DNA of 64,000 nucleotides from Rhabditoides inermis. Its lineage: Eukaryota > Nematoda > Chromadorea > Rhabditida > Rhabditidae. The stretch covers positions 262,001 through 326,000 of the forward strand of contig CAWZYM010000149.1 in assembly GCA_963966185.1 (NCBI GenBank), read 5' to 3'. Of this stretch, positions 1 to 12,700 are shown piece after piece. Both the position numbers and the translations under genes were made by a program. The notes under the pieces were generated by a model, which did not search any database, was not told the DNA's origin, and worked only from the letters and a program-made list of their open reading frames with translations. Within the stretch, counting starts at the first letter, position 1. Each line of letters starts with the position of its first letter.

Positions 1-1095
1 GTGCCTATTATATTATGCGCTATACTCTATATTTGCTGAATTCGTCGGAGTTGTATCCGCGTTTTCTTATTCTATCACTCTCGCTGCGGTCTGCCAAAAA
101 GAGATACTTCTCTAAAAGCAGAGGGAGGTGGAACTATACCATGAGGTCACGGACAACTACAGAACACCTCTCTGGTCCCCGGAAAGGTGAGTGAAAATAC
201 TCGCATTCTCTATTGTCTTGTTTCAGGTAGTCCATCGTAAGAAGACGTACGTGAAGAAGATTTCCATTCTCACTCATGAAGTAGCCGGTCGTCCCTCATC
301 TACCGGTATATCATTGGAGGAAGGCTAAGGTGCGTTTCAGGAGTAAAGTACGTTTTAGATCATTGCAGTTTTCTTTAGCAATGTCGCGGACAGACATCTG
401 TATCTCATCAACTTTGTGCGCTTCCTGCGAGGCATACTTGGCATTCTATATCAACCTACATGAGAGACATATATTCTCTCGGAGCCTCGATTCCTTGATA
501 GAAAGGGTACTTTAACGGTTTGTTTGCATTATCATTGATTCTAGATTCATGTTTCCTTACTTTCAGGGAAGCATCCGTCGTGTTGCCTCACAAGATCCTC
601 TACCTTCTCTCTTTATGAAGAAAAAAGAAGCCCTGTCAATTCTGCTCACTGAGCAACCACAGGAACAGCTATGTATGTATGTTTCTCACAGAAAGAAAAA
701 ACCAGAAAAGGGAAAAAGCACAGGCCTTACTCGCTCGTGTTGCACAAATTTCGACCGCAAAACCTCCTCACCCAACACAACCCTACGCCTTCAGTGTCCT
801 CAATAAAACGCCTTCAGTGTCCTCAATAAAAGAATCATACAACTATGTGAAGTTGTCAAGATTTGACTTACATTCGATGGTTTGAATTCTTTCTAACACA
901 CTCTTTCATCAATCAGTCGGAAGAAACATCCACTATCGAGGAAAGTCCCATATTCAGGGCTGCGTAGAAACCAGTGTCCACATACTCAGGGAAAGTTGAC
1001 AAATGTGGTCCATATGATCGGTCTCGAACCGCCTCGCACAACGTGGAAGACCTCCAGTTGCCGTGGTTTTCGTCGGCACGTGGCCACACAACTGG
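1..1095. other. Left-end region without a convincing gene
   Basis: I found no spliced gene model that holds together here. Exon-like pieces near 132-186 and 231-333 have plausible splice signals, but each way of joining them either runs into a stop codon or breaks phase. They could be the tail of a gene that starts left of the window. The rest is ordinary intergenic sequence apart from the tandem repeat at 785-830. Confidence 0.4.
785..830. repeat. 23-bp tandem duplication carrying AATAAA
   Basis: Two adjacent identical 23-bp units, each ending in an AATAAA-type hexamer. The duplication therefore doubles a potential polyadenylation signal on the + strand. No upstream gene is identified that would use it. 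Confidence 0.8.
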
Positions 1096-1103
1096 TATAA
1101 ATA
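1096..1103 (+). promoter_or_regulatory. TATA box of the small secreted gene
   Basis: A perfect TATAAATA lies 37-44 nt before the start codon at 1140. That leaves room for a very short 5' leader. It supports the gene model that begins immediately downstream. Confidence 0.6.
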
Positions 1104-1139
1104 CTCGATTCCAACTTCCTCCTTCCAAGTCCAAACATA

Positions 1140-1627
1140 ATGCGCGCGCACATTTGCCTCCTCTCTTTCCTCGTCGTCAAGTACATTTCGGCACAGGTGA
1201 GATGAATGAGTTGTTTGCTCCAGCAAACAATGATCTTTTTTATCAGATTGTCGCGTTCACACCTTTGGCCAATATCTCCTTTCAATCCCAAAGGGACGGT
1301 TATATGACACGGCAAATTCCGCTTGGCAAGGCTCACAATCAGTTGTGCGCTGAATGGTGTCTTTCCGAATCACCATGCTATATATTCAGCGTGTGGGTGC
1401 GGGACGAAGCTGCCGAGTGCAGTATTTATCATTGCATCACGAGAGTGAGTTAGGGGGGGGGGGGGGGGCTGTTCACGCTATCGTCAACATTGCAGTTCCA
1501 AGAAGTACAAACTTCCGAGCTGGACACGAGGTTTTACGTGCGCATGCCGGACGATGATTGTCCAGAGCTGAAAGACCTTCAAGCTGCTCAAGTGACCATG
1601 CTGCAAAACATACCCATGTGCCAATAG
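1140..1627 (+). CDS. Small secreted cysteine-rich protein, PAN/Apple-like
   Basis: Three exons (1140-1196, 1247-1444, 1496-1627), all phase 0, give 128 aa. Residues 1-19 form a signal peptide (MRAHICLLSFLVVKYISAQ), so the product is probably secreted. Exon 2 holds most of the cysteines in a LC-x3-WC-x5-C ... EC-x4-C arrangement that resembles a PAN/Apple fold; exon 3 adds two more (DDDC and the penultimate region MC). The length would allow a single such domain. A TATA box sits just upstream, and the second intron contains a run of 16 G. Seen: splice sites, phase, signal peptide, cysteines. Inferred: PAN family membership, which rests on spacing only. A different small secreted disulfide-rich family is possible. 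Confidence 0.6.
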
Positions 1628-2003
1628 CATTCAAGTCGTTCAAGCTGCTAGTGAGTTCCGTGTATTTTTCGATAAAAGTTTGCTATTGGAGTATGCTTAT
1701 AAATGTCGTCAAGGTGTTGAAATTCGTGCCAGGCTGAACGAATGTTTATCGCACAAAAAAGACTCGAGACGGTAATAAATACGAGGAAGCACCGACGGCC
1801 GGCGGCGGAATCGATGGAAAAAACATACAGTCAATCGATACAAACGCAAACAATATACGCGGAAGCTCATATAAAGCAAGTGTGGTGTGTGTTTTTTGGA
1901 ACAGCGGGCTGTACTGTTAGCTACTGGCAGTTGTGAATCTATGGAAATGAACAATATGGTAGTGTGTATACACTGTATTGCAATAGGGGATGCTGGAATG
2001 GTT
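1628..2003. other. 3'-3' gap between secreted gene and carbonic anhydrase
   Basis: These 376 bp separate two convergent genes. Several short open frames are present on both strands, but none has splice or composition support. It presumably holds both 3' UTRs. I did not find a clear AATAAA for the - strand gene. Confidence 0.5.
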
Positions 2004-3156
2004 CTAGAACAGGTACGCAGCCAGAAGGCTGAACACTGCAGCCAGAGTGGTGGCGGAGCAAGACTTGCAGAGGATAGAGCTGAAATGGTATGATAAAAGA
2101 GAGGAAAGGTGAGAGAGAAAGAAAGAAAGAGAAAGAGAGAGTCAGAAGAAGTAGGGAGGGGGAAGGAGAGAGAGGGGGGGATACATGGATACATCAACAC
2201 ACCGATCGAACTGCGACGGTCTGTACAGCACCCTCCTTCCGTTCAACGGCTGCACTGGCCGGTAGTTGTGTCCGTGCGCCGAGCCCGTCGTCGACTGGAC
2301 AGCGCGCAGCTCGCGCAACTGAAATCGAGTGAGTACTTCGTATTGTTTACATAATATACAAGAGCAAGTCTTGACGCAGCTGCAATACATTGATCAAGTG
2401 TCAAGTGATCAAGCTTTCTTGGAATGACACGTTTTTCTACATATACATTGTGCTAGTTCACTCTCACACTTTCCTCACCAGCCTTGTTGGTTTTGCGTGT
2501 TTTCTCATCGTTTCCCATCATACAATTTTTTATTTATTAATTATGATATGTTCATGTTCATCGATGAATGCACTTTATTTTCTAAATTGTGTGCTGCAGT
2601 TCACTATATTAAAGCAACAGAGGCGCTTAGTTTTTGACTTTGGTTTATGGCTTGACCCATAGAAACACAAAATAATCAAAGAAAACGCGAAAGAACGGCG
2701 TTTCCTCGTTACCTACACGCTTACCAAAATGTGCACGTGCGAAGCTTGGTAAGGCGAATTCGAACTTCGCGCCAAAATGCTTATCGTAAAGTTGAGCTCT
2801 GTGCGCATCTCGTCGATATGAGGTTGTCAGAACAAGTCGTAATAGTGTTGTGGTAACGCTCACGGTTTGTGAACCATACTATGCCGGTTCGATTCCCGCC
2901 ACTTGCAAACAGTTTTGCCAAGTTCTCATAAGTGAATTTCGATGAACCTTGGTAACGCTAAACGCCTCTGTGCCTTTAAATCGCTCTCACCAGCCACAGT
3001 CCACTAGGTTCTTTTTTTCATGTTGCATAATTATCGGATAATGAAATTATTTCCTACCTGCATTTTTGTGACACTGATAGGCTCGGCTAGGACCGTCCAG
3101 ATGACAGCCTCGTTACAGCCCGGAGTTGTCAGAGAGCCGTCGTACCTGAGGGGGGG

Positions 3157-3215
<59 letters not shown>

Positions 3216-4279
3216 GTCACTCACCTGTAGAACGCCTCGGTGACGGGCGGGAGCATGGAGCGCGGTCGGATATGCTCAATGGTCGATGTGTTGCCTGGAG
3301 AGGAACACATTTCCTCCCATGTTCACACCCACGAAATGGCTAGTCCCTCATTTCCAGCAGACTTCTCAAAGACGCGTCTCTCTGTTCTAGTCTCAACAGG
3401 CATAGCGTATAGCCTGCGCAGGTCGACTACGGTTCTATAACCGTCTAACTATCCTTGCTTCAAGCGTCAATGTCGCATCCGAGGGCTACCGTATAGAACA
3501 TGGCTTAAAATATAGTTATACAATATCCCTGTCCCCGCACCAACCGGCTCCGATCAGCTGTGGCAGCACGGCTGACAGGGCGCGCATCGGGGCGTGGTCC
3601 TCGTCCACGGATAGGAACACTCCCACGACAGCACTGAAAGCAGGAAGAATCGATTTTGTTAGTTTTGTACATAAATATTTTAGAAATTTAGGTTGTGATT
3701 GCATGTTTTTGTTTGAGGCGTTTTTTTCTCGATAGGTTTCATCGTTGTCGTAAAAGAACAACTGTCGGATATTTTGCAATTTTTCTCTAGTTGTCCTTTT
3801 TGCAACAAAAAAAACACACACACACAAAACAACTCACATTCCGTCTCCCTTGGTGAGAGCCTCGGCGAGGGTGAGGTCCTCGCGGACATGGACAAAGTGG
3901 ATCTGCAAGGGGGATCTCTCTCTCTCTCTCTCTCTCACTCTCTCACTCTCTCTCTCTCGCTCTCTCTTCCCCTCTCTCTCTCTCACCTCCGCCGGATAGT
4001 GCAGTCCTCCGATCTTGTGCTCGCTTCCGTGGTGATCGTGCTGTGCCCAGTGAAGGTGGAACTGCGCCAGCTTGTACTGCAATTATCAATTTATCGATTC
4101 ATATTTGATATCGATTTATTGATTGACATTTATTTTGGGTGGTGCACGGTTGTCAGTCCACTGGGAACACTTTCGCATGTGTTTTGAGACAGGTGAACTT
4201 CCTTCTCTCTTTTGATCGCATCAGCTTATCGACCACTCATAGAGTGTATCACAACATTCGTCATATGTGGAGAGAGAGG

Positions 4280-4318
<39 letters not shown>

Positions 4319-5986
4319 GAAGGGAGAGAGTGAGAGGAAACAATGTAGTGTGACATGAAAACAACGATCTATCATGTAGACATTGAGGTCAACGGACACA
4401 TCGTCTTCTTGTAAAAAGGCAAAATAAACATGGAAAAGACAAAATAAATAAAACAAAATAAACACGCACTGGTTGATCATACACCTGTTCAATCTGTAGC
4501 ATGCCTCAAAAGACGCGTAGCGAATGATACTAATGTGTAGTGTTGGTAGCGTTTTCGCATGGAGGGTCAGTATTTTCAAACTTTGTTATGTGTAAGTGTA
4601 CCTTGTGCCTGAGTCCGCCTCCATGCACAGTCGGCTGCTTCCGGCCCCACTTGTCGAATCCAGACACCGAAACTGAAAACGACCAGCACATTGAAATGGT
4701 CTCTTCCTCCCTCCTCTCTCCCTCCCTCTCCCTCCCTCTCTCTCCCTCTCTCTCCCTCCCTCTCTCTCCCTCCCTCCCTCCCTCCCTCCCTCTCTCCCCC
4801 CTTCCTCACTGGTGTGTCCGTTGTTGACTGCCTCCACCTCCCCCGCATGGTCGTAGTGGGAGAAGTGCAGTCGGTGGAACAGCGTGTAGTCCACATTGGT
4901 AGCACGGATATCGATCGGCGACTGAACGATATTGATTGATGATGATTTCATCGCGTACAGGTTTTTTTTAAAATGTTTCCTTATACTGTTCACTCAGGTT
5001 CCAGTACGTTTCAGAGATGTTTGATAGTGGTATATGTGATGCATACATTAATAATGGACGAGCTTGAACAAGCAACAAATAATTTGAACAAATCCTATTA
5101 GCAATGTATGTATCTCATACAAGTTTGTCTTCTGTGAATCTAATATCGACTGATCTGTTCGAACTTAGTCTGATCCTTGACATTTATATATTCATTAATA
5201 CATTCATGAGTGTGAACTGCTCCTACATGTCCCCACCCCCGACCTGTCTGAACCCGCTCTGGCAGCTGCCTCCCCACTCCTCGGGTCCGTTGTGCGACTC
5301 GTACCCCCAGCCATGACCCGCGCCAGCGGAGATTACTGTAAAGAAAGGTTGTTTACACCACGTATGATTTATATTATGTCACTGCAAGTTACTAGAAAGG
5401 TATTGTCGACACCTCATTTTGTCTGTTTCGGCATTGTATTGTGTTATGTGTTGTTATAGCTTAGATGTCTCGGTTTTGTTTTGTTTTCAATTTGAACCGT
5501 GATTTGGTGACAGTTGCATCAAATATGTAATATGTTTCGTTAATTACTTAAATGGTAATGTTTGGGTAAGCTATAATTCCGTGACTATTTCATTGTCTGT
5601 CGATAGAAAGTTCTTTCAGCTCACAATGCCATGTGAAATACATTGCATGATATGAGTATACGTTTCAGATTACACTTATGTTATTGGAACTGTTAAAAAC
5701 GTAATCGATTTTCTTCTCGTGCTCAGTTCTCATTGCTAACCTTGAAACTCAATGTTTTTGCAATCCCGCAAACATGGCATTGTCCTCCAAGAACCAAGAC
5801 ATGTATTGTATTGGGACGCGACAGATACGCGGCGTCGAGCGAGTTTCTCTAATCAGTAACGTATACTCTGCTGCGATCAATGGACACAAAAAGACACAAA
5901 AAGAAGCGGCGAGCAAGGACTGCAAAAAAAAGAAGAGGAAAAGGCTCACCTACCACTCCCGCTGAGACCAGCAACAACACAAACAT
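2004..5986 (-). CDS. Alpha-carbonic anhydrase, secreted, probably membrane-anchored
   Basis: It catalyses reversible hydration of CO2. Eleven exons in gene order: 5950-5986, 5244-5335, 4810-4921, 4602-4672, 3987-4076, 3838-3902, 3545-3633, 3225-3294, 3058-3145, 2203-2318, 2004-2079; total 906 nt, 301 aa. A signal peptide ([11 protein letters not shown]) opens the protein. The alpha-CA core follows: SPIDI at 44-48, proton-shuttle His79 in NNGH, zinc ligands His111 and His113 (FHLHW) and His136 (IHFVH), gatekeeper Glu123, and SLTTPGC at 213-219 with the active-site threonines. Cys37 and Cys219 sit where extracellular CAs form a disulfide. The last 25 residues are hydrophobic ([15 protein letters not shown]), as in a GPI-signal or membrane tail. 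All catalytic residues are present, so it should be active. The anchor type is inferred. Confidence 0.93.
2844..2903 (+). repeat. tRNA-like relic in a carbonic anhydrase intron
   Basis: A perfect pol III B-box (GGTTCGATTCC, 2886-2896) closes a T-arm-like segment, with an A-box-like GTGGTAACGC about 35 nt upstream and partly pairing ends. The anticodon arm does not fold, so this is not a functional tRNA. It is more likely a decayed tRNA gene or a SINE head. Confidence 0.4.
3151..3214. repeat. G9 plus (GA)n microsatellite filling an intron
   Basis: An uninterrupted GA tract directly follows nine G. It makes up most of the 79-nt carbonic anhydrase intron between the exons at 3058-3145 and 3225-3294. 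Confidence 0.95.
3911..3986. repeat. (CT)n microsatellite abutting a splice donor
   Basis: On the - strand this reads GTGAGAGAGAG..., starting exactly at the donor of the exon at 3987-4076. It fills nearly all of the 84-nt intron. Confidence 0.95.
4109..4125 (-). repeat. Dispersed 17-mer CAATCAATAAATCGATA, copy 1
   Basis: An exact 17-base match, in reverse orientation, to the copies at 21582-21598 and 38121-38137. It lies in a carbonic anhydrase intron. Confidence 0.7.
4270..4330. repeat. (GA)n microsatellite
   Basis: A nearly pure GA tract inside the carbonic anhydrase intron between 4077 and 4601. Confidence 0.9.
4696..4800. repeat. (CT)n/(CCCT)n tract
   Basis: Mixed CTCT and CCCT units fill most of the carbonic anhydrase intron between 4673 and 4809. 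The tract comes within about 10 nt of the - strand donor. Confidence 0.9.
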
Positions 5987-5996
5987 CCTGAAATAT
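5987..5996 (-). promoter_or_regulatory. Candidate trans-splice acceptor of carbonic anhydrase
   Basis: On the - strand ATATTTCAG ends one base before the ATG. An acceptor so close to the start, with no coding exon upstream, is typical of spliced-leader addition in nematodes. Confidence 0.5.
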
Positions 5997-6118
5997 ATGA
6001 TGTAAATTTGTCAGAACCGGGAAATGAACATTGAATGCTTCGAAGTGATAAGAAGCCCGCGCATTTTGCGGAACATTATTCTGCCCTGCCTTTGGACACC
6101 AGAATCAGAGATCCTGGA

Positions 6119-6158
6119 AGGAGAGAGAGAGCAGAGAGAGAGTGAGTGAGAGAGAGAA

Positions 6159-6194
<36 letters not shown>

Positions 6195-6198
6195 GAGA
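6119..6198. repeat. (GA)n microsatellite
   Basis: Purine tract upstream of the carbonic anhydrase start codon. Several interruptions suggest it is old. Confidence 0.9.
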
Positions 6199-7325
6199 CA
6201 AGGAGGGAAGAGGAAAAAAGAAAGAAATACAAAGAAAAAGATAAAAATGTAAGACGAGAGTGGGAGAAAAGTGAAATACAAGCAAAACAGTTCATAATGT
6301 ACCGATGTATTGCAAAAAAAATGTTCTAAAATATGATAACAACAACTGTGCAGAAAAGAAAAAAAAATATAATTTGATTAGTGATCTACTAATAATATAT
6401 GTGCATAATATGTCAATGATACAAAATACGTGCAGTCCTCTTCGAGAATTAATGAAATGAAAGAGCGCACGTAATCAGAGGAAGGCCTCGAAAGAAGTGG
6501 TATAGCAGAGATCCGTGGGAATCGGAGGAGGCGGGGCCAGAGAGGAAGCACCTTCACAAGAAACGGAAGCAAAACAGCGGACGGACACCAAGCAGAGTGC
6601 TTCATCCCTCCCCCCCCCTCTCTCTCTCTCGCTCATTGCAACTGATTGAAATCGACGGAAGCTCTGCGCGCGAGCGAACAAAAAAGTAGTGAGGTGGTTG
6701 TGATTGGTGGTAGTTGGTAACTGGTAGCGGAGAAAAGAGAACACCCACACTCCAATTGTGTGTTCTCACGTCAATGGGACAGTGGTGTGGTTGGGTGGTG
6801 GAATAGGCTTACGGTAATTGCAATCAGAACGTGGGAAGAGACGAGTGGTCTCTCTCACTCTGGAGAGTGAAAGTGATCTATGAAAAAAGTTGGAAAGAAA
6901 CGCGGAACTGTTGTTTTTGGAATTACGCCGGTCACTTTCACTCTCTTATCACCTCTGCAAACTCGTGCAAACCATCGAATACCAAGTTCTCGGGTAAAGC
7001 TGCTATGCAACCTTCGTATCTCTCTCTCTCTCTCTCCCCCCTCCCTCCCTCCCTCCCACTCTCTCATAGAGTGAGAAAACAATCAAGTGCAAACACTTGT
7101 AAACTCTGTTCAGTGACGCGCGAGGATAATATTCACATATCGCCTGTCTGTTAGAGAGTTAGAGTTCAAGAAGAATTTTTTCGAGAGGATCAAGATATCG
7201 CAAAGTGAAACAATAGCCGCTATCACACCTGCCAAAGATCCAAACCCCCAAAACTCTGGCACAAAATCATAAATCAGCCGGTGCGTGTAGCTGACAGATT
7301 GATAATATGGGTTTAGGAGTGTCTG

Positions 7326-7326
<1 letters not shown>

Positions 7327-7382
<56 letters not shown>
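7327..7382. repeat. (GA)n microsatellite
   Basis: A nearly uninterrupted GA repeat in intergenic DNA. Confidence 0.95.
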
Positions 7383-8352
7383 TACGCTGCACTCTCTACC
7401 TGTCACATCGCTCTGGCTCATGGCGTCCCGAATTTTTCGGCAAGAGCATGGCTCTTTTCCTTTTTTGCATTGCCCTTTCTCGAATTGATGAGAACGAGAG
7501 ATTGGGCCTGTCTTCATACTTCATAACATTCTCATATTACAAACACACACAATCAGATCGCACTTTCCGCGTGCTCAAATGCCTACACATCCACATTTGT
7601 CTTTGTAACTCCAACGCTATCTTGCCCATCTCATATGCACATATCAGAAACATTCACGACCCTCGTAAAATTGATTAGACAAAATAGCGAGAAGCCTATA
7701 GCAGAGATCGGTTTTTTCCGCGAGCGCAGAAGAATCGCAGTCATATTTCGGGTGTTGTAAGAAGCGTAAAAACGGCATGAAACTCGGATGAGGGCGATTT
7801 ATTGCGGCTTGCGGGGGAATTTATGAATTCATGAGGATCGGAGGAGAGAGACGGAGAGACAAGATCATTGCACTAACTGATCACTCAAATGTACAGCAAA
7901 AAACTCGATCCTTGTGACTGAAGTTTCTTTTTCATTCGTTTCATACACTGGCCGAAGCTCAAACGACCATGTTGTCATTTTCGAACACATCAACATCAAT
8001 CGGGATTAAAAAGTAACGTTTCCTACACTAGTCATGCCAATGACAGATGAGAGAAAAGAAGGGGGATTGAAAAAGAGAGACTACTTGCTTTTTTCTATAG
8101 AAGTCCGAAAAGAGACCTCACCGACACCTCTCAAAGTTTCCAAGAACTTGTTGCTTTTCTCGGAACCAGGAAAGTGGGTACACTTCACGAATTGTGCGAA
8201 ATCCTCGCGTCACCAGACGTCATCGTCACTCGAAATTTTGGGTGAGAAATCGCGTTACGCAGTTATGCTAAACTCTTCTCCCGTAGATTCGCCGGAAAAC
8301 AAGATGCGCAGAGATCACAATGAAAACTGCTCGACCTCGAACGACAAACCAA

Positions 8353-8408
8353 TACGTTTCAGAACAGTTTCCCGTAGTATCATCAATAGAAACAATAGAT
8401 ACGTTTCA
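8353..8408 (+). promoter_or_regulatory. Pair of TACGTTTCA motifs (possible piRNA promoter elements)
   Basis: TACGTTTCA occurs at 8353-8361 and 8400-8408. Other + strand copies start at 10330, 10587, 16689, 20604, 27286, 27478, 37519, 40839, 47901, 49751, 53028, 53476, 57379, 62533 and 63389; - strand copies lie at 57107-57115 and 58071-58079. The nonamer shares GTTTCA with the CTGTTTCA (Ruby) motif found about 40 nt upstream of C. elegans 21U-RNAs. The repetition is seen directly. The promoter role is inferred. Confidence 0.4.
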
Positions 8409-9784
8409 GATCACCTACGTAAAACGATGAGTTTTTTTCTGTACATAATCACAATATTACACCTGTTGTAACCGAAACAAACAACGATAACACCAAAATC
8501 AGAAAGTTGTATTCGATGATTGAGATCTCTCTCGAGGCGAATGCGAATGAGTTCATATTTCTGTTTCGAACAGAAACAGAGAATGCTGCAGACGCTAACA
8601 AGGTTCTCACACCCCTTCTCCTATCTCGCATTCTCATCTGTCAACATTCAACACACGACACCATAATTCTGCCCCCGAAACTGCAAGGTAATGCGAGCAA
8701 ACCATGTCTACATCTTGATTGTGACAGAATAGAGGAGTTCAGAAACTGTGCAGAAAGTAACTGGAAACATTAAAAGAAAGAGGTAGCGATTTCGTGAAAG
8801 TTCAACGACCCAAAAAAAAACAGATGCGATTCGATCTTGCTATTTCTGAGAATGCGATGATCAGCCTTCGAAGGACAGGGCAATAAAACGCGAGGCTAAT
8901 GCGATCATGTCTTCATGTCTGCACAGTGCGGTCGATCCTTTGACCAGTCAATGATAGTCGAGAGTCACGTTTTCAACAACACAACTTATTTATCCACATT
9001 GCACAAGTTTCTCGCGTCCTCGAGCTCTTCCTTCTTGTGTCATTCTGAAAGCAACCCAATCATTCTCACTCGCCCTGCCTCCTCCCACCTGCTTCCTCCT
9101 CCTCCTCCTCCTCCTTCTCCTGCTCCTTCTCCTCCCGCTTCTTCTTCTCCTTCTCCCTCACGTAACGCTGCTCCGGACACAGCTCCGAGCTCCTGCTCCT
9201 TCCCCCTCCTCCACACTGCAACAGAGGGAGCAGCAACAGAAGGCAGAGGATAAACTAGACAACCGGGTCGGAGAAATGAAACAAAATCTCACCATCATTT
9301 CCCACTACCACCACTCTCCGATGACCTGACGTGGAAAATGACACGTATTTCGTTGTACGACACTCTTTCCAAATCAAATTCAGACAACTCTTCAAGTCTT
9401 CAGTCGTCATTATAAAACCTGCACAACTGGAACAAAATCGAAGCTCAGCCACACATCATTGCCATCTCTTTGATTTGATTCGCATTAAGAGCATCTTCAC
9501 GTTTCTCACACATCTCCAATCCACAGTCATCTCCACGTTTCCGGTACTCGAATTAGTAGCCAGAGCGTATCAATGTTCATTTACTCCTCACTCACTCAAC
9601 GCATTCCAGAAATACTTTTATCTTCATGGCAATGATAAGTGAACGAAGGGGGAAAACAATAAAACTCCAAGTAAAACTCTCTCACAATCAAAAAAGGCAG
9701 GGACTAGACACACGGACATGGACACGTAACGACGCTCTCTCCGACCAATCGATGACTGATCGATAATCAATCAATACTAGAATA

Positions 9785-12700
9785 CTAGTCGTCGTCGAGA
9801 TTGAGGTCGTCGTCGCCCCACGCATCTCCAGCGTCCGTCATCTGGAAAGACCCGCCCGGTTAGACGCCAAGTTAGCCTCGCCACCCGAAACTGCCCACAG
9901 AGAAAGAACCGTTAGTGAGTGAGTGAGTGAGTGAGAACATAGATTGCAAGAACAACAATGAATTAGACTACCACAATCAAATCATATTGCAACCGAGAAA
10001 ACCAAAAATATGCAAATTAGAGTGGCGCTTCAAGCCTGGCATCTGCTCACATCGTCCATGGCGACAGCTTGGAAGAGCTGCGAAGTGACTGCGGCGGCCG
10101 GCTTGCACTCTTCCTTCTCCGAGGCGGCCTAAACAAATTTAAAATTCACCAATGAAATATTTACGAGGGCAATGTGTATGACATCATGTTTATTGGATTG
10201 ATTAATATTGTTCGCACGTTTGGAGATGTTGTGAAATGTATGCCGACAACGTTTTTTTTTCTCGGGTATATTGTATCCACACAATGTTATGAAGTCAATA
10301 TCCAATATCCAAATTAACCGAGCTGCAAATACGTTTCACAACATCGATAATCGCGCAAGCAATATGAATTTATCCTATCTCATCTTCTTTCGATCATGCC
10401 AACGAATCAAAGTAGATTTTCATAATATACTATATACACATTGTCCCCGACAATCTTCCACCTTCCACCACCTGTCAATTCTCCCACTCCCACATCTACT
10501 CAACCAACTACGGCTCTGCACGAATGATGCTCAACATCTTTCCTCATTCCACTTCTCTTCCCCTCCCACCAATAGAGAGGAAGAGATACGTTTCACATCC
10601 ACGCTAAAGGCGCACGCTTTTTAATCAATTCAATGGCTTATGGAGCAAACACGACTCCAACAATATTTTACGAGAAATTGCCTAATAGAAACATAATAAT
10701 TAACATGAAATATTTCCAACAACAAGTAGCTCCACAACACACGAACACGAAACACCATCGCACCATTATCGGACCACCTATCTAACTTCCCACTGTTTCC
10801 TCTGCCTAAACCAACACCCTCTCTCAATCCACTTCTTCCCTTCGTCTCCTTCCTCAGCAACCCGAACACTCACCCCTCCCTCACCCTCTCCTCCCTCTCT
10901 CCCCCTCTCCTCCCCCTCACCCTCTCCTCCCTCTCTCCGTCTCTCTCTCCCCCCTCACCCTCTCCTTCTCCTCCCTCTCCTTCTGCCTCGCCAGCAGCTG
11001 GTCGATCAGTGTCCCGCTCGTCTTGATCTCTGGTGCCATGTCTGCGAATAGATCGTCCACCGGATCCGCCGTCTTCACAACCGGAACAGCAAACTCCGCA
11101 CCTTAAAAGCTTACTAGTGTCATGTTATTGTTATTGTATAACCTATTTTAAATCACCAGTATACTCCAGAGATTACACGTTAAAAAATGTTACAATAACT
11201 CAGTTCTTCTTCAAATACGCAACACTCCAAACATTTGTTTCACGAAGAACATACAACACCAATTTTTTTCCGGTGTTACCACATACAATAACAACAACAA
11301 CTATGTTTCACTGAAAAAAGTCTACACAAAAACATTAAATTTTATTTAATGTCCACACTTGCTATAAAATGTAAAAGATTTGCTCCAACCCCTCCTCCCC
11401 TCCCCTGCCACTTCCCACTCCACTCACCCCACTCCTTCTTCTCCTCCCGCCTCGGATCGGGGCGCTTGAACGCGGCGAGACGCATCGCACGCCTAGATGG
11501 GGCAATCAATCAATCTACACATACACCAGCAGTCAGGTCCTAACCAGTGGAGTATCATGAGCAATCAGGACTTGGCTCGCACAATTCCCCCACCGTAGTT
11601 TGCTACCAAAAAACTCAAATTGCCAATATTGCACGTCGAAATCAGGCTGATAAACAACAACACCCATCACACACCCACCTCTCCTCTCCTGCGCCACTCG
11701 TGCTGGGCTGTTGCTGCTCCTTCTCCTGCTCCTCCTCTCCCTCTCTCTCCTCCTCCTCCTTCTCCGCACTCGCCTCCCACTCTGTCGACCAGTCATCTTC
11801 GTCTCCCCACCCAGACTCGGCGGGTGCAATCTGGGAAAAAATATTTTATACTACATACTACAAATAGAGCAAATATATTCCACTAATGTATTTTAATTAT
11901 AATTAACAAAGGGCCGCAAAGATGATAATCCAGCAGTAACGGTCGAATTAAGTTTCCATCCTAAAATATACTGAGTGCACACTCAGGGCCATAATCCGAG
12001 CACTACATAACATGCAAAACCACAATAACATAAATCACAAACTATACACTTTACGTTCGAAACATATCGCGATTATATATCTACTCAATAATTTCAGAAT
12101 TTCCGAGACAAAACTACCCACCGCATCATACTCCGGCACCGTGTCCACTCGACTCTCCTCCTGCTCCTGCTCCCTCTCCTCCTCCTCCACTCCCTTCTCC
12201 TCTCCCCGTCCACTGTTGTACTCGGGCGATGCAGCCCGGCTGCCACCAGACGAGACAACCATGTCGTCACTGAAATTGTACTTCCTCGATTGGTATGTCA
12301 ATTCGAGAAACGCGATAAGACAACCTTCACGAAAAACGTTTCACTTCACAAACACCTCACTGAAAAAAACACAAATACAATAATGTCTGTGATAGTTGAC
12401 AAAACACTACTTGAATGATTAATTATTTTTTGAATCACTAATTATTCGAACCTGCGTTTCCAAAACCTGAAAAATAAGATTCATTTCGCTTCCATCTCGA
12501 AAATACAAGCGCTACTACACAATTTTGCCTTCTTATTCCGTCTAGCTAACCTACTCCCGGTAACAATTCACAATACCCCAACCAAAAATAATCTAAATAA
12601 GCTTCACCTCGCCATCATCCTGCAACTCAAGCTGAACTAAACAATTCTCTGCCGCTACCCTCAACCACAAACACCAAAATCGTACTAAAACACTACAACA

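Larger units (their letters stand above)
5997..9784. other. Intergenic region between carbonic anhydrase and SCYL3 gene
   Basis: Nearly 3.8 kb with no gene I can support. It holds the carbonic anhydrase promoter side, GA tracts at 6119-6198 and 7327-7382, a CT tract at 7020-7056, and two TACGTTTCA motifs 47 nt apart (8353, 8400). An open frame of 145 codons at 8034-8471 has no domain I recognise. A Lys/Glu-rich exon-like stretch on the - strand (about 9056-9220), flanked by a TTGCAG acceptor and a GTGGGAGG donor, has no partner exon that I can identify. Confidence 0.5.

Noticed and set aside
132..333. Two exon-like segments that could be the end of a gene entering from the left
   Set aside because: The best reading of the first segment ends in phase 2, which makes the second begin with a stop. 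The only joinable frame has a stop upstream.
8034..8471. 145-codon frame in the intergenic region
   Set aside because: No recognisable domain, no splice partner and no composition typical of the window's genes.
9056..9220. Lys/Glu-rich exon-like segment on the - strand downstream of the SCYL3 stop
   Set aside because: The splice signals look fair, but no upstream or downstream exon fits. The SCYL3 model ends convincingly at 9785.
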